Positions 24,258 through 35,492 of a stretch of 64,000 bases of DNA are shown here, in pieces. Numbering within the stretch: the first letter of the stretch is position 1; each line of letters starts with the position of its first letter. Below the pieces are notes generated by a model, which did no database searches, had not been told where the DNA came from, and saw only the letters and a program-made list of their open reading frames with translations. Position numbers and translations under genes: made by a program. Source of the stretch: Verticillium longisporum (taxonomy: Eukaryota; Ascomycota; Sordariomycetes; Glomerellales; Plectosphaerellaceae); the NCBI GenBank assembly GCA_019188255.1, contig JAETXT010000006.1, positions 5,580,001 through 5,644,000 of the forward strand. Reading direction: 5' to 3'.

Positions 24258-27200
24258 CCTAGGTGCGTACATAGTACGCTCGAAAGCCACCTCCGCGACG
24301 CCAAACACCGCGTGAAGCAATCACTGTCGCCCAAAGCCGTCCACCCCCATCCACCATCGCCGGCTGTTCAAAAGAGGGCGCTCGCTTGTTTGCTCGCCCG
24401 CCATGACATCTCCACCCACACACTCTTGTGAAGCTCTGCCTTTACCCCAGTTCTACAGATCGCCAGCACCACAGTACCCTATGGTGGGTGGGCAGGCCAT
24501 GGCAGCCCCTCATCATCGTGTCTCCCCATACTCGCCATACTTGATACGCCCATGCGGGGTCGAGCGCTTGTGTCCTCGGAAACACGAAGCGTTCGCCCGC
24601 ACCCGCAAGCCGCTGGGCGGAGCTCCATCGTGGAGCGCAAAAGATCTCTTTTTGGTTCGGGGCCCTGCAAGTCACCCGGCCCACCAGAATCACTCTCCAC
24701 TTTCGTGCAAGTCAAGCTTGCGCTACGGACGTCCTTCGAGCCTGGTCGTCCTCGGCGGTTCGACACCCTGCTTTCGGTTGTCTTCGGCCGACTGTCGGAC
24801 AGCCGTCGATCAGGCACACGTCTCCATCTGCTACAGCCGACTTACCACGACAGCCTGGCGTCTTTTTCCGTCGCGCCTCTCGACCGTGCCGTGGCCGGAT
24901 CGATGATGAACGGTGAGACCTAGTGCCTTAGACTCGCGGCCCTGGCTGCTGGCGTCACATTTGCCCGCAGGCTCGGCTATGCCATGCGGCACAGGTCACA
25001 AGTTTTCTGGTCGGTCATCCGTCGCTTCTGCATGTTGAACCGCACTACCGGGTCGAGTCCTCTATCGTCTGTACTCCCGCCAGGATCGCTTGCATCGCTT
25101 GATCGATGCGACATTGCGGGGAGAGAGTAGTCAGCCCTCTTTCCTTTGACTTGCGAATCACCAACAGATTCCTGGACCACGGGCGTCTTGTCACCAGATT
25201 GGGACCAATTTCTTCAAACTTGGTAAATACGGGGTCGCTTCGGCTTCGAACCACTGAGAGGTCTGCGGTAGTAGAGCCTTGACCCTAGGGAAGCTGGCGC
25301 TTGACCAGGCTGGCAATGACGGGAGCTTCCATGCGTTCTGCACAAGTTTTAAACTCGATCGGACGACAACTTCTTCAAGCCTTCGAAAGGGACGTGCTTC
25401 AGCTGAACATCTTGGTGCTGGTGCTGCCAGAATGGGCTAGAATCTAGTCCTAGGATTATGGTGGGGTCGCGCCGACCACGAGGAGGTTGGATTTAAACCG
25501 ACGGTTCAAGCACCAACACGGCACCATCCTTGCGAACCTCTCAGCCTCTCCCACCCTCTTAGCCGCGAATGCAGGTGTGTACAGGATGCCTGCAGAGTGC
25601 AACTGTCACTACTATCTCCGGCCATGCCCAGACCCTGAACTGCGTGGCCATTCATGTCCCAGCATGAGGCCGCAAGGAGGGTGTCCCGAGACAGAGATGA
25701 GTGGAGGCGGTGTCGCGACCCGGTCTCCACGTGAGCTAGATCATCTGATGAGTAGGTTTGACTGGATTTGCGGGTTGGTAGGTTGCCGAGAGCTGCGCAT
25801 GCAAGCTGGAGCTCATGCAGAAGAATATCGAAAAGGCCCTTTCCCCTCTCACCATTGCTATCGTGCCCCGACCTGCTCCAAGTTGTTTCCACATCTTTTT
25901 TGTTGCAAGGAACGTCCAAAGGGCTTCATCTCGACCGCCGCATGACGCTGAGGCATGCAAGCTCGCATGTCCTCAACAAGGGAGGTTATCTCGTCTAAAT
26001 TTGAACAAGTGCTATTTAGCATTAATGTTCCATTCGAAAAGTCCAGAAGGCTGAGGTGACAACCACACAGATCAACTCGCTGCCTGTGTCGACCTCAATG
26101 CTCTGCCCGACCTCTATGGCAACGCTTTTGAGACTTAGGTCTTTTGAAATCTGGATAACGAGGGCGGATACGTCAGTATCGTCGAGAGATTTTTGCTTAT
26201 TCTGACTGATTGAATCAGTGAAATCGACTACAGCTAAATTGTTGGATCGGAAAGGGTCATCGGCTGATGGAGTGTACATATTTGCTTCCAGTACTCACAT
26301 GACCGTGATAGATGATCAAAAAAATAAGATCAACATTCCGGTGTGTAGATTGGTTCTCCACAAGGTGTTTCACACCCATCACAGAGGGTGTTCAAACCGC
26401 TGGCCTTGAACTTCTGGGGCTATGCGAGGATTATGTATGCTTGAGGATACTACCTTATATGAATGCGGCCCAAGCAAGGCGAGAAGCAGTGTCCGAGCCA
26501 AGATTCTGGAATTGGTCGACTAAGTAGGGCAAACATTCAGCAAAGGTCCAGCAAACTTGTTTTTCTCAGAATACCTTAGGCCACTTCTCTCAGATGATAT
26601 GCTTATACCATGGAATGTCCATATGGCTCACAGTCATTCGGAGAACAGTGCAGACGCATAGGATTTGAAAGTCCAGTGCCAGACAAAAGGTACGCGAGCG
26701 GGTGGGCGACAAAGGGAAGGTCCACCAAATGAGGGAGCACCCCATTTTACTAGTAGATCAGTGCCATACCATGCCTCGCTATTACATAGTATGCCTTTTG
26801 TAGAGCATTTTAGCGGGCCATTGATTCTGTCGAGTGCTTGCCAAAATCAAGAGCACGAGTTGCTTTTTGGCTTCGGTGTGGGCCGCGGTGAGGAGACTCG
26901 GTGTAAAGGTGTAGAGCTCGGTCTGCGCCACAACCAATCCAGACCTGTGGCGGGTGATGTTGCATGGGGAAGGTGTCGGGAAATTAACAAGCTCTCGCAT
27001 CTGCATTCACTCTCGGTACTCGAATTCAGGACTCCTCTCCTTTCTTCCCCTCCGCTCATTGCTTTTCGCGACCATCATAGAAAGTCTTTCGCCGTCGTCT
27101 CGAAGCTGCAAGACGACAGAATCTCTGCCCAGCCTTTTGTTGCCGCATGACAACCTTTGTTTACATAGGTACCTGTCTTGTTGATGACCCCGCCATCTGG

Positions 27201-27413
27201 ACGCTAGGCAATCAACAAAGCAACGGGCCCCCCCCTCTCCTTAGCTCCCGTCGCGGGCGAGCTCCGATATCATCGACTATCGTGCGCTAAGACCCTCTCC
27301 CAAATCGGTGCATATATGCTCCCGGAGTCATTTGTAGCAGCCCTATATCGGTTCCTCTATTGCTGCAAGCCGTTACGCATAGTGACAGGGCGGTGGCTAA
27401 CATCATATCCAAC
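24258..27413. other. Intergenic, no supported gene
   Basis: About 3.2 kb to the right of transposon copy A. Open frames exist on both strands around 24400-24900 and 25490-25950, but they shadow each other and show no domains, signal peptides or intron signals. It may contain decayed sequence that I cannot classify. Confidence 0.45.
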
Positions 27414-30400
27414 ATGGAGGAGAAGCCAGCGGCGGTCAATCGCCAGAGTGCGATCCCCCGCATGTCACGACTTCCAACGCCAAGGTCGACATCATCTTCC
27501 AACCTCCGACCAGCTCCTTCGAAAGAGAACTTGAACCCTGTCCCGAAGCAGCGCCTTCGCCCAGCAGCTGCTCGAGATCAATTGCCCCGAGCCTCATCGA
27601 TTCCTTCCAATAGACTTGAACCCCGCGAAGCCTTGGCCACGACGCCTCGCCCGAGACGAGACATGTCTGCCGCCAGACCACGAGCCACGGATTCAAGACC
27701 GAGCTTAGCTGCCTCGACTACACCGACTCACTCTCCCTCGCAGCCGCCTTTGAGCCATACCCCAACAGGCGATCCCCCCTCGGACCCAGACCACTTCCTC
27801 TTCAAGAAACCGACAGCCCTCTCACGACGCCCCTCCGAAGCTCAATTGTCCACGCCGAGCGGTGCTATGAACCAGTCACCTGTCGATAGTGAACCGCCCA
27901 TCAATGACAGCACTGACAGCATGTCGTTCGGGACCATCCGACCTAGGTCTTCGAAGCCAAGGCCGTCTTTGTCCGAACGAACCATGGAGACACTAGCGCA
28001 GCTCCCCTCTTCCCCGGCAATGAGCAAGAAATCGACCTCCTTCTTTGGCCCGGACGGTACAAGAAGGTCTCGGTCGCGGGCAGGAAGCAATGGATCGAGG
28101 CCAGGCTCGAGCTATACATCCGATGGATCGATGCGTCCGCCCTCGCAGGCAAGAAGCCGCCCAGGGTCAAGCTCTGGCCCTGACGATGGCAGTGTCTCGA
28201 GCTTCAGGGCCTCTACGAATACTTTTCGACAGCCTCTGAGCACAATTGAGGGTACGCCATCACGGCGTACCTCGGGCATTGCTTCGCTGAGGACGCCCTC
28301 TGTCCGAGGCGTCGCTCGCGCCACCCCAGCCCGCTCGACGAACTTCTCGGCCTCCACGATCGGACATTCCTTCGATAGAGGTTCGAGTCCAACCAAGTCA
28401 ACCGGTATCGCAGCACCGCCAAAGACTGGGGCCAAGACAATAGCGGCTCGGCCGCTGAAGCAGAGACAGTCGATCAACGGTCTCTTCAAGAAGCCTTCGC
28501 TGCCTGCGATGGACCGCACTGCCGCTGCACAGCCAGCTCCTCCCAAGTTTACACCAAGCCGGCACCCAAGACGACACCGACACCATCAAGGCTCACAAAG
28601 CCAACTCGAACGATCCCAAAGCCAGGAGCAACTGGTGCTCCATCGGAAGCCATTGGGAAGCCGGATATGGAGGCCAGTCGAAAATCGTCCACCGCGCTTC
28701 GCGAGCAGATTGCACAGGCTAAAGCTGCAAAGCGCGCTGCGGTGAAGAAGGCTCCCGATCTGGACCTGGTCCCAGACTCGTTGGCCGTGATAGATGATCC
28801 AAAGTCCTTCCCGCTCAAATCCCCGATTGTGCCAGCCGACAACAGCTTCGATTTCGGGATCGCCGTAACGCATGACCCATTCAATACACAGAGAACACAG
28901 AGCGCAAAGAACAAGATTGTGCAACAGCGTCTCGGTGATGCGCGCAGCTCTGGCAGGCTCAATATCGCGGCCATGGGACTGAGTGTCATGCCTGTCGAAG
29001 TACTGAAAATGTATGATGCTGAGATGATGGGGACTAATGACGGAAGCTGGGCTGAGAGCGTCGATCTGACAAGGCTGATTGCCGCCGACAACGAGATGGA
29101 GCTCATCGACGACAGCATCTTCCCAGACGTGACTGCCGACGACCTAGCAGCTGAGGAGGACGGGAATGGGAACATTTTTGGCGGACTGGACACAATCGAC
29201 CTGCACGGGAATCTATTGATCTCTCTTCCTGTCGGACTGAGGCAGCTTCGCCTCCTGACGTCTCTGAACCTGGTATGCCGAGTCTGAAATTTTAATAGGC
29301 ATGAAGACTGACGAGTGCAGACCAACAATCGATTGGCAAACAACTGTTTCGAGGTCATTTCTCAGCTCACCTCACTGCGCGACCTCAAGCTCGCAAATAA
29401 CCTTCTATACGGGCCACTGGACCCCTCGGTCTCCAACCTACAAAATTTGGAAATCTTTGATATTCACGGCAACAACGTTTCGACTCTTCCTACTAATTTC
29501 GGGAATCTTGAACGGCTACGTATTCTTAACCTTGCCGAAAACAGCTTTGAATTGCTGCCATTTGGCATTCTGTCCCAGATGCCCTTGACAGAACTCAACC
29601 TGAAGAAGAACAAGCTTGCAAAGACGCTCATTGAAGACGACGTGGAGGCTCTCCCGAAGCTGCAATCAATCGACATCTCCTGCAACCAGATTACGCATAT
29701 CGTTGCCCCTGGCACAACGGTCAGCCTGCCGGTGCTGTACCAGCTCAGCGCGTCTATGAACCGCCTGAAAGCTCTGCCTGACGTCAGCTCTTGGAGTAGT
29801 CTTCTGACGCTGACCGCGGACGAGAACAGTATCTCGGAGTTTCCGGAAGGCTTCTTTAGTCTGGAGAAGTTGCGACATGTTGATTTCTCTGCTAATGATA
29901 TTCGCATCATCCCGCCGGAGATTGCCAGGATGGACAATCTCGCAATGATTCGCCTGAGTGGCAACCCGTTGCGTGACAAAAAGTTCATCTCGGCCACGAC
30001 AGAGGAGCTGAAAGATGCCCTGGCAGCGAGGCTGGAACCGCCGCCTCCTTACGACGATGTCACAAGCACCGCGCACACAATCGCGGCTGCCATCGCTGAC
30101 GATGCCAAAGCATCCGAATCACCAACGAAAGAAGTCGCACCTGAAGAGGGTGAGCATGACAGTCGATCCGACATGGATGACTTCGCAACTCCCCCGACAT
30201 CGGCGCCGCACTCGCCTGCTCGATCGAGGTCGCACACCCTTTCGAGCCAAACTTGGCCCGTTAAGAATGGCGGACTGCTGGACCGCTCTGGAACACAGTC
30301 CTCGTCGCTTCACCCTGTCGTTTGTTCCAAAATTGCCGCCGCTACCCGGGTCACGGAAATCCAGCTCCATCACAACCTTTTCGCAACGTTTCCTGAATCT

Positions 30401-30964
30401 CTTACGTTCTTCGCCAACACCTTGACGGCGCTGTCTTTGGCTCACAACAAGCTTGTCGGCGAGACGTACTTGCCAGAGGAGCTGGAGCTACCTGCTCTCC
30501 GGGAGCTCAATCTGATGAACAACCACATCACGAGCCTGGCCCCGCTGACGGCCAATCTCCGATCGCCGCAGCTCGAGAAAGTTGATGTCTCGCTCAACCG
30601 TGTCACAGCGCTGCCGACTGATCTACGTGTCGTGTTCCCGCAGCTGTCGGTCATGCTTATTGCCAACAATCACCTCATCGAGCTGGACCCTGAGAGCATA
30701 CGGGGTCTGCAGGTCGTGGACGCCAACAATAACGATATCGCACACTTGAACCCCAAGATCGGCTTGCTTGGCGGAAACGGCGGCCTGCGTCAGCTTGACG
30801 TATCAGGGAACCGCTTCCGTGTTCCGAGGTTCAGCGTGCTCGAACGTGGAACAGATGCAACACTGAGGTGGTTGCGGGGTCGTGTGCCTGTTGCCGAGAT
30901 GGCCAGCTGGAAAGAAGGACAAGGAGAGGGTGGGCAGGGCGATTCTGACGACGACGTCGACTGA
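27414..30964 (+). CDS. Large leucine-rich-repeat protein with disordered N-terminus, one apparent frameshift
   Basis: About 1,167 residues once frame is restored. Residues 1-400 are basic and Ser/Pro/Thr-rich (for example SRSRAGSNGSRPGSSYTSDG), likely disordered and phosphorylated. Residues from about 500 on carry many 22-24-residue LRRs (LRDLKLANNLLYGPLDPSVS, LRILNLAENSFELLPFG, LRHVDFSANDIRIIPPEIA), interrupted by a Ser/Pro linker near 30050-30300 and resuming to the end. An intron at 29273-29320 (48 bp, GTATGC...TGCAG) is well supported because it joins LTSLNL to TNNRLA. The frame changes near 28547: adding one G after CCCAA restores PKVYTKPAPKTTPTPSR. A 128-bp intron (28405-28532) is also phase-compatible, but it would remove coding-like sequence. 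Shoc2/LRRC40-like scaffold roles are possible; function is unknown. Confidence 0.82.
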
Positions 30965-31598
30965 GTTTGAGGCACTAACTTTGCGGGGACGTCAGGCGTT
31001 ACCTTTGAGATTGGGGATATAGGGCGAGACTGCTTATTGGCATGTTGCTTGGCTTTGGCGAAGATACCACATTTGTTATTGTATACTGCGCCCGGGCGAA
31101 CAGGGAAAATAGTAATTCCAGGCGTCGTGGCGCCGCCACAAGACCTTTGTCGTATTTCGATGCGAACTTTCTGGTGCGTTCAGGCTTCAGATGCCAGGCT
31201 CGCAGCATCGAGTGAGTATGATACTGTGTGGGGCGAGACTAAAGCTCTTGTCGGGCCTTGGGATTGGCGACCTTTTGAGGCCTGTTGAAGGCGCACCTTG
31301 GTGGCACCCAGCCCGATCCCTGGGCTTCAGGATCAGGCTCTATCGATCATGGCAAGATCAAGACTTAAGCTTTACGGGCCGAAATGGAAAGAATGAGCAC
31401 ATCGGATAGAACCATGCGACCAAAGGGTTCCCAACTATTTAAGAGTCAAATCCCGTCATTCTTCCTGCAAGCCTTTGTTTTTCTGGTCATCGAGCCTACA
31501 AAAGACTACAACTCAGTACCTCATCTGCATCACCTGAGGAGGGCACCCACCTGGCCCGTCCCAGCTATCACGGCCCACGACACGCATACACTTGAGAA
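30965..31598. other. Intergenic
   Basis: Terminator/promoter space between the LRR gene and the small membrane protein. A CA-rich leader with several CATCAC/CACGCA words precedes the ATG at 31599. No gene seen. Confidence 0.5.
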
Positions 31599-32156
31599 AT
31601 GGCCATGGTGCCTATCAGTATAACCTACATCCCACCCGCGCCTAAAGGCGGGTCCACGGACAGCCACACCAGCAAGCCTGAGATCATCTTCCAGGCGGTA
31701 TATTCAATCCTCATCGTTTACTTCGCTATCGGCTTTGTGTTAGAGGCGTGTTGTCGGCCACTTAGACAACCTCAATGGTTTACACGAGATCGCCAGAAAA
31801 GCAGAGGTCCCGTTCGGGATGTGCTCTGGGCGTGCGCGCTCACCACCACGTGGCCGGTCCTTCTTCCCGTGCTCGCCATCATCAGGAGCATCAACAAAAG
31901 GCAGACGGGGTTGAAGAAGGCGGCAAGATGGAAGAGGCACGAGGCGATGTCGGAGGGGGGTGCAACAGGCGTGACGGAATTGGTTGTTGCAGTACCTGTT
32001 TTGCCTACTGCCGGGAAGAGCGAGCGCGCAAAGACGCGGTTCGAGCAGGATCTCGAGCTTGAGGCTTTGCCTCTGGACTCCGACGAGACGGACGAGGACG
32101 GGAGGACGGGAGGACGGGAGGTCGCGGGTAATGTGAGACACATAGGGTATATGTAA
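31599..32156 (+). CDS. Small predicted two-TM membrane protein, unknown family
   Basis: Intronless, 185 residues, not recognised. Two hydrophobic helices are visible: about residues 29-52 (IIFQAVYSILIVYFAIGFVL) and about 75-97 (DVLWACALTTTWPVLLPVLA), separated by a basic loop. The C-terminal half is charged, with an acidic patch (LDSDETDEDGR) near residue 160. A hydrophilic N-terminus with PPAPKGG and no signal peptide suggests both ends are cytoplasmic. Codon use is coding-like (C/G-ending) for most of its length. There is no operon-like context. It could be a poorly conserved fungal membrane protein; I am moderately sure it is a real gene. Confidence 0.55.
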   Translation: MAMVPISITYIPPAPKGGSTDSHTSKPEIIFQAVYSILIVYFAIGFVLEACCRPLRQPQWFTRDRQKSRGPVRDVLWACALTTTWPVLLPVLAIIRSINKRQTGLKKAARWKRHEAMSEGGATGVTELVVAVPVLPTAGKSERAKTRFEQDLELEALPLDSDETDEDGRTGGREVAGNVRHIGYM

Positions 32157-32227
32157 AGGATTGTCAATCTTTCATCTTCCATCCGTAGAATTCATTACAT
32201 ATTTCCAAGCTTCTCTTCTAATTCGAA

Positions 32228-32271
32228 ACTAGGGGCTCGATATCCACGATACTAGGGGCTCGATATCCATG
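32228..32271. repeat. Direct tandem duplication, 23 bp
   Basis: ACTAGGGGCTCGATATCCA(C/T) occurs twice back to back. It lies over the 3' end of the cupin relic and duplicates its last codons. Confidence 0.8.
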
Positions 32272-32830
32272 TCAGCACTTCGGTAAAATCCCCGTGAACG
32301 CAGCATGGGCTTATCGTCGAAGCGGTACAGCCACGCCGCGCCAACGCCGTCACTTGCGTAATGCCCCTATGCATTCCAGACGAGGATGCAGAATGTGTCT
32401 CCTCTCTTCCAGTTGAGGCGCTGGCTGTTAATGATGCTGTGACCCGAGCCTTCGAAGATATGGTAGACTGAAGACGCCGTCTTCTGAACCATGGGAGACT
32501 TTGATTCAGCATCTAGGCCCGGCACCAAGGATTTTGCTCACTAGCCATGTATTAGTACGATCTGCGAGGGTGTGTGGAGAAGTCAGGAGGTGCGCTCTCA
32601 CTTTCTGTGCCGTCTTCGTGCAAGTAGCTGCGCGTGACATACGCTCCGGACTCAGCATTAAGAGCGTCCTGCATGCGGTGCCACGAGAACACGATTGGGG
32701 ACTCGGACGTGCGGACGTCCTCGGCGGAGTAGCGCCACGAAGAGTAATGCTCAACAAAGTGAACCGGGAAGTGGAGATGATTGATTACGAGCCGGATATA
32801 CAACGCAATTCTTTCATCCTTGAAGAGCTC
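32253..32830 (-). pseudogene. Relic of a gentisate 1,2-dioxygenase-like cupin gene (3' half only)
   Basis: Read on the minus strand, the fragments follow the order of the second half of fungal gentisate dioxygenase-like proteins. First HFPVHFVEHYSSWRYSAEDV and SPIVFSWHRMQDALNAE (about 32770-32640), then LHEDGTE, then KILGAG, then DAESKSPMVQKTASSVYHIF, and last NWKRGDTFCILVWNA, stop, LYRFDDKPMLRSRGFYRSAD. Disruptions are an in-frame TAG after VWNA at about 32370, and at least two frame changes between 32600 and 32510. The N-terminal cupin with the metal-binding His motif is absent. The family opens the gentisate ring in aromatic catabolism; this copy cannot. It faces a carotenoid-oxygenase relic that lacks its 5' half too. 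Confidence 0.72.
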
Positions 32831-32984
32831 ACTGGCAAATAGTCAGTGTCGTGGGTGGCATCTTCCCCGGAAAGTCCCTAACAAATATCAGCATCGCCAC
32901 CTATCCCCAGAAGGAAGGACGATTTCATGTTCTGCCACTCAGTTAATGCCTACAATCATATATACTCAGGCAAAGTAGTCGTTA

Positions 32985-33480
32985 TCGTTCATGCAAACCC
33001 ATGTATCTATGAGGACAACTTCGTTCGCTACAGTGAATAAAACCTGAGCAACGTCGTCGACCCAAAATGGCCATATCAGAATGGCACCCTGACGCGCTAC
33101 AAACTCGCCGGCGTGGATACGGCCGATATTAATCAACTTGGGCGTGTGACTATTGTAGCGGCGATCCCCGGTATGGCCTCAGAGCTTCCTCGCATCGCCA
33201 AGAGCGCATCCATGGATCCAAATTACCGCTCCGCTTACTGCACGGCCAGCAATGGCGGTGGCAACCTCAAGACGGTGTACGGTGAGAGCTTTCCGTGTGA
33301 GCCAATTTTTGTGCAGCGCCCCTCGGCGACACAGGAGGATGACTGTATCGTCATCAACAAGCAGGGCACGCACAGAATCCTCGTGGCACTCGACGGAACG
33401 AGCTCTGAGGAGGTGGCGAGGGCCAGGTGAATGCGCTTGGGTTCCATGGTTCGTTTGTCGAGGGGGCCTTCGAAGCATGA
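32985..33480 (+). pseudogene. Relic of a carotenoid/stilbene cleavage oxygenase gene (3' half only)
   Basis: Plus-strand fragments match the C-terminal half of the carotenoid cleavage dioxygenase family: YEDNFVRYSE, a stop (TAA at about 33037), VVDPKWPYQNGTLTRYKL, then IPGMASELPRIAKSASMDP, EPIFVQRPSATQEDD, VALDGTSSEEVARAR. After a one-base frame change at about 33430 the typical ending ALGFHGSFVEGAF appears. Sequence between NGGGNL and the EPIFV block is shortened compared with the family. The N-terminal beta-propeller half, with most iron-ligand histidines, is missing. Relatives cleave carotenoids or lignostilbenes/resveratrol. The 5' truncation points toward the cupin relic on the opposite strand, about 150 bp away. 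Confidence 0.75.
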
Positions 33481-34658
33481 TGTTGGAGCGGGAACCCATG
33501 GCATGCTACGTGCTGCCTGGGAGGATCAGCAAGATGAAACACAGGACAAAGATAATTTCTGACTCTGTCAACTCTAGCATTGTAGCCGGGCAATACCCAA
33601 AATACTTGGAATCGGGCAATCAGATTTGGGATCGCACCTCCGCAATGCACCGTCAGAACGACCTCTCATTGCGCCCCCGAAAAGGAAATGCAGTGAACAT
33701 CACCGCCTATTATTGGTCCTATGATGTCTGTGGCTGACGAGCTTGGCATCTGGGATCAAGGTGCATCTTACTTTGTGGTTTTCTGCCAATGACATACGCC
33801 AATACCGCCTGCGCCGCAGCGTTGCATCGAGTCCGAAAGCTGTGCTCGTCGAGCCAGGAACAAGCATCTTCAGGGTTCTGATGCTGTTTATGGACCCCAA
33901 TCAAGGACCAAGGGTCTATCCGAAAAGGACGTCACGTCACACCAAGTCCGGAAGGCAGCTCAGCAGCTTGTTCTAAGTTTATGTTCGTTGGTTCGCAGGG
34001 TAACATGGTAATCCTATCATGGACGGTGGCGTCGACGAAGATGAAAGCTTAACAAGCTTTTGGTCATGCGAGCTGCCAAGAATAGACGACTCCATGCTGG
34101 GGATGCATGGCTAGCAGCGGCTAGATCGATTGATGATGTGGCATAGCCACCGCTTGAAGTGACAAGCTTCAGGGGCTCAGGGGTGTTCCCCAGCCCTAAC
34201 TGATTGGGGAGGAGGGCACGCGCGAGCCGACAAGGGCCAGTCCCCGAACGCGGTGCAGCAGATCCGGCATGGGGCTCATGGTTAACGTTCTCAGCTTCGC
34301 TTGAGGAACGCTTCGCTCGTTCCTTGCTCAGCCTTCTCTGAATCCTTTGTACAATCCTCCGAATATCTTTGCCTCGCAATCATCGTCAATCATTGCAACG
34401 CTGACCGCAGTGCGTGTCCAAGAATATCGTCAAGCAGACTCACGTCCATGGATTGGCGAAACCTGGCCAGAGGATTGGAAAATCCGTGGCAGCAATGACT
34501 TTGTGAAGTGATAAACAAGTATAAAGATGGCTTCATGATCTTCCAAAGTTCTGATCGTTCATCATCAACAACAGCAACTCAAAAGCAACAGCCTCATCAG
34601 CCTCAACTACTTCATTTTATCAAATTTTTCTCTTCCATCTCACCAGAAATCTTCCAAC
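33481..34658. other. Intergenic, no supported gene
   Basis: About 1.2 kb between the oxygenase relic and the NLP gene. Short open frames only; may include more unrecognised relic sequence. The last 140 bp are the NLP promoter and leader. Confidence 0.45.
34521..34526 (+). promoter_or_regulatory. Putative TATA box of the NLP gene
   Basis: TATAAA, 138 bp upstream of the ATG at 34659, followed by a CA-rich leader. Confidence 0.45.
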
Positions 34659-35492
34659 ATGCTTTTCAGTGTCGGACTCCTCGCCCTCGCGGCCCTGCCT
34701 TCGTCTTTCGGAGCTGTCATTCAGGCGCGCCAGGACGACCCCGAGAACCCTCCCCGTGATCCCCAGCCTCCTCCTCCCGGCCCCATCTTCGGACGGGCAC
34801 CCGACCTCGACAAGCGCTTCCAGCCTGCTCTCGACTTTGACACGGACAGCTGCTACAATGTACCAGCAATCGGCCCCAACGGCGACCTCGCCATTGGCAT
34901 GTATCCCTTCGAGTGGCCGCCTCAAGCGGGCTGCCGCAACGAAGAGATGCTGGACAGAGGCAATGTCTACTCCCGCCAGCGCTGTAACAACGGCTATTGC
35001 GTCATCTTTTACGCCTACTACTTCCAGAAGGATACGGCGACGCCCATTGACGGGCACCGCCACGACTGGGAGCACATTGCCGTGTGGGTGCGCCAGAGCG
35101 ACAGCTTCGTCACGCACGTTGCCGTCAGCCAGCACAAGGGCTACGACATTCGCGAAAACTCCCAGATCACCTGGACTGCGGCGGAGAATGGCAAGCCGGC
35201 GATTGTCTACCACAAGGACAGCATTCTGACACACTGCTTCCGGTTCGGCAGTGGCGCCGACGCCGGCGGTCCCGGGCCGGAGAACCACAAGAACCAGTGG
35301 ATCACGGGCCCGCTTCTGGGGTACTTCGGCTGGGACACCGTCGAGCAGAGGGACAGGATGCTGACGCACAACTGGGAGGCTGGCTCTATCGCCATCAAGA
35401 ACGAGAACTTTGCTGAGAACATTCGCAAGGCTAGGCCTGCTGGGCTGGTCTTTGACGAGAACTTTGACGACGAGGGCACCAACAACATCTGA
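34659..35492 (+). CDS. NPP1/NLP-family (necrosis- and ethylene-inducing-like) secreted protein
   Basis: Intronless, 277 residues. A signal peptide (about 1-18) is followed by a Pro-rich linker (residues 30-45) and then the NPP1 domain (about 55-265). The family heptapeptide GHRHDWE is intact at residues 132-138, and CYNVPAIGPNGDLA (from Cys65) marks the domain start. Five cysteines are present (65, 92, 109, 114, 193), more than the single pair of the commonest NLP group. NLPs are secreted proteins of plant-associated microbes; some are cytolytic to dicots, and many fungal members are not. An intact heptapeptide does not decide which applies here. The frame is complete, with no disruption. Confidence 0.93.
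   Translation: MLFSVGLLALAALPSSFGAVIQARQDDPENPPRDPQPPPPGPIFGRAPDLDKRFQPALDFDTDSCYNVPAIGPNGDLAIGMYPFEWPPQAGCRNEEMLDRGNVYSRQRCNNGYCVIFYAYYFQKDTATPIDGHRHDWEHIAVWVRQSDSFVTHVAVSQHKGYDIRENSQITWTAAENGKPAIVYHKDSILTHCFRFGSGADAGGPGPENHKNQWITGPLLGYFGWDTVEQRDRMLTHNWEAGSIAIKNENFAENIRKARPAGLVFDENFDDEGTNNI

Noticed and set aside
22393..24258. TIR read as starting at GTAAC rather than ACGTG
   Set aside because: With GTAAC as the end neither copy shows a target duplication. With ACGTG as the end both copies have TA on each side, as expected for pogo-type elements.
24403..24906. 167-codon plus-strand frame near transposon copy A
   Set aside because: Overlapped by equally long frames on the other strand, no motif; typical of GC-balanced non-coding DNA.
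28376..28395. tRNA B-box-like GGTTCGAGTCC
   Set aside because: Lies inside the LRR coding frame, with no A box or cloverleaf around it.
32513..32601. Possible 89-bp intron (GTGAGA...CCTAG) in the cupin relic
   Set aside because: Family-like KILGAG residues are readable inside it in another frame, so frameshift decay explains the region better than splicing.
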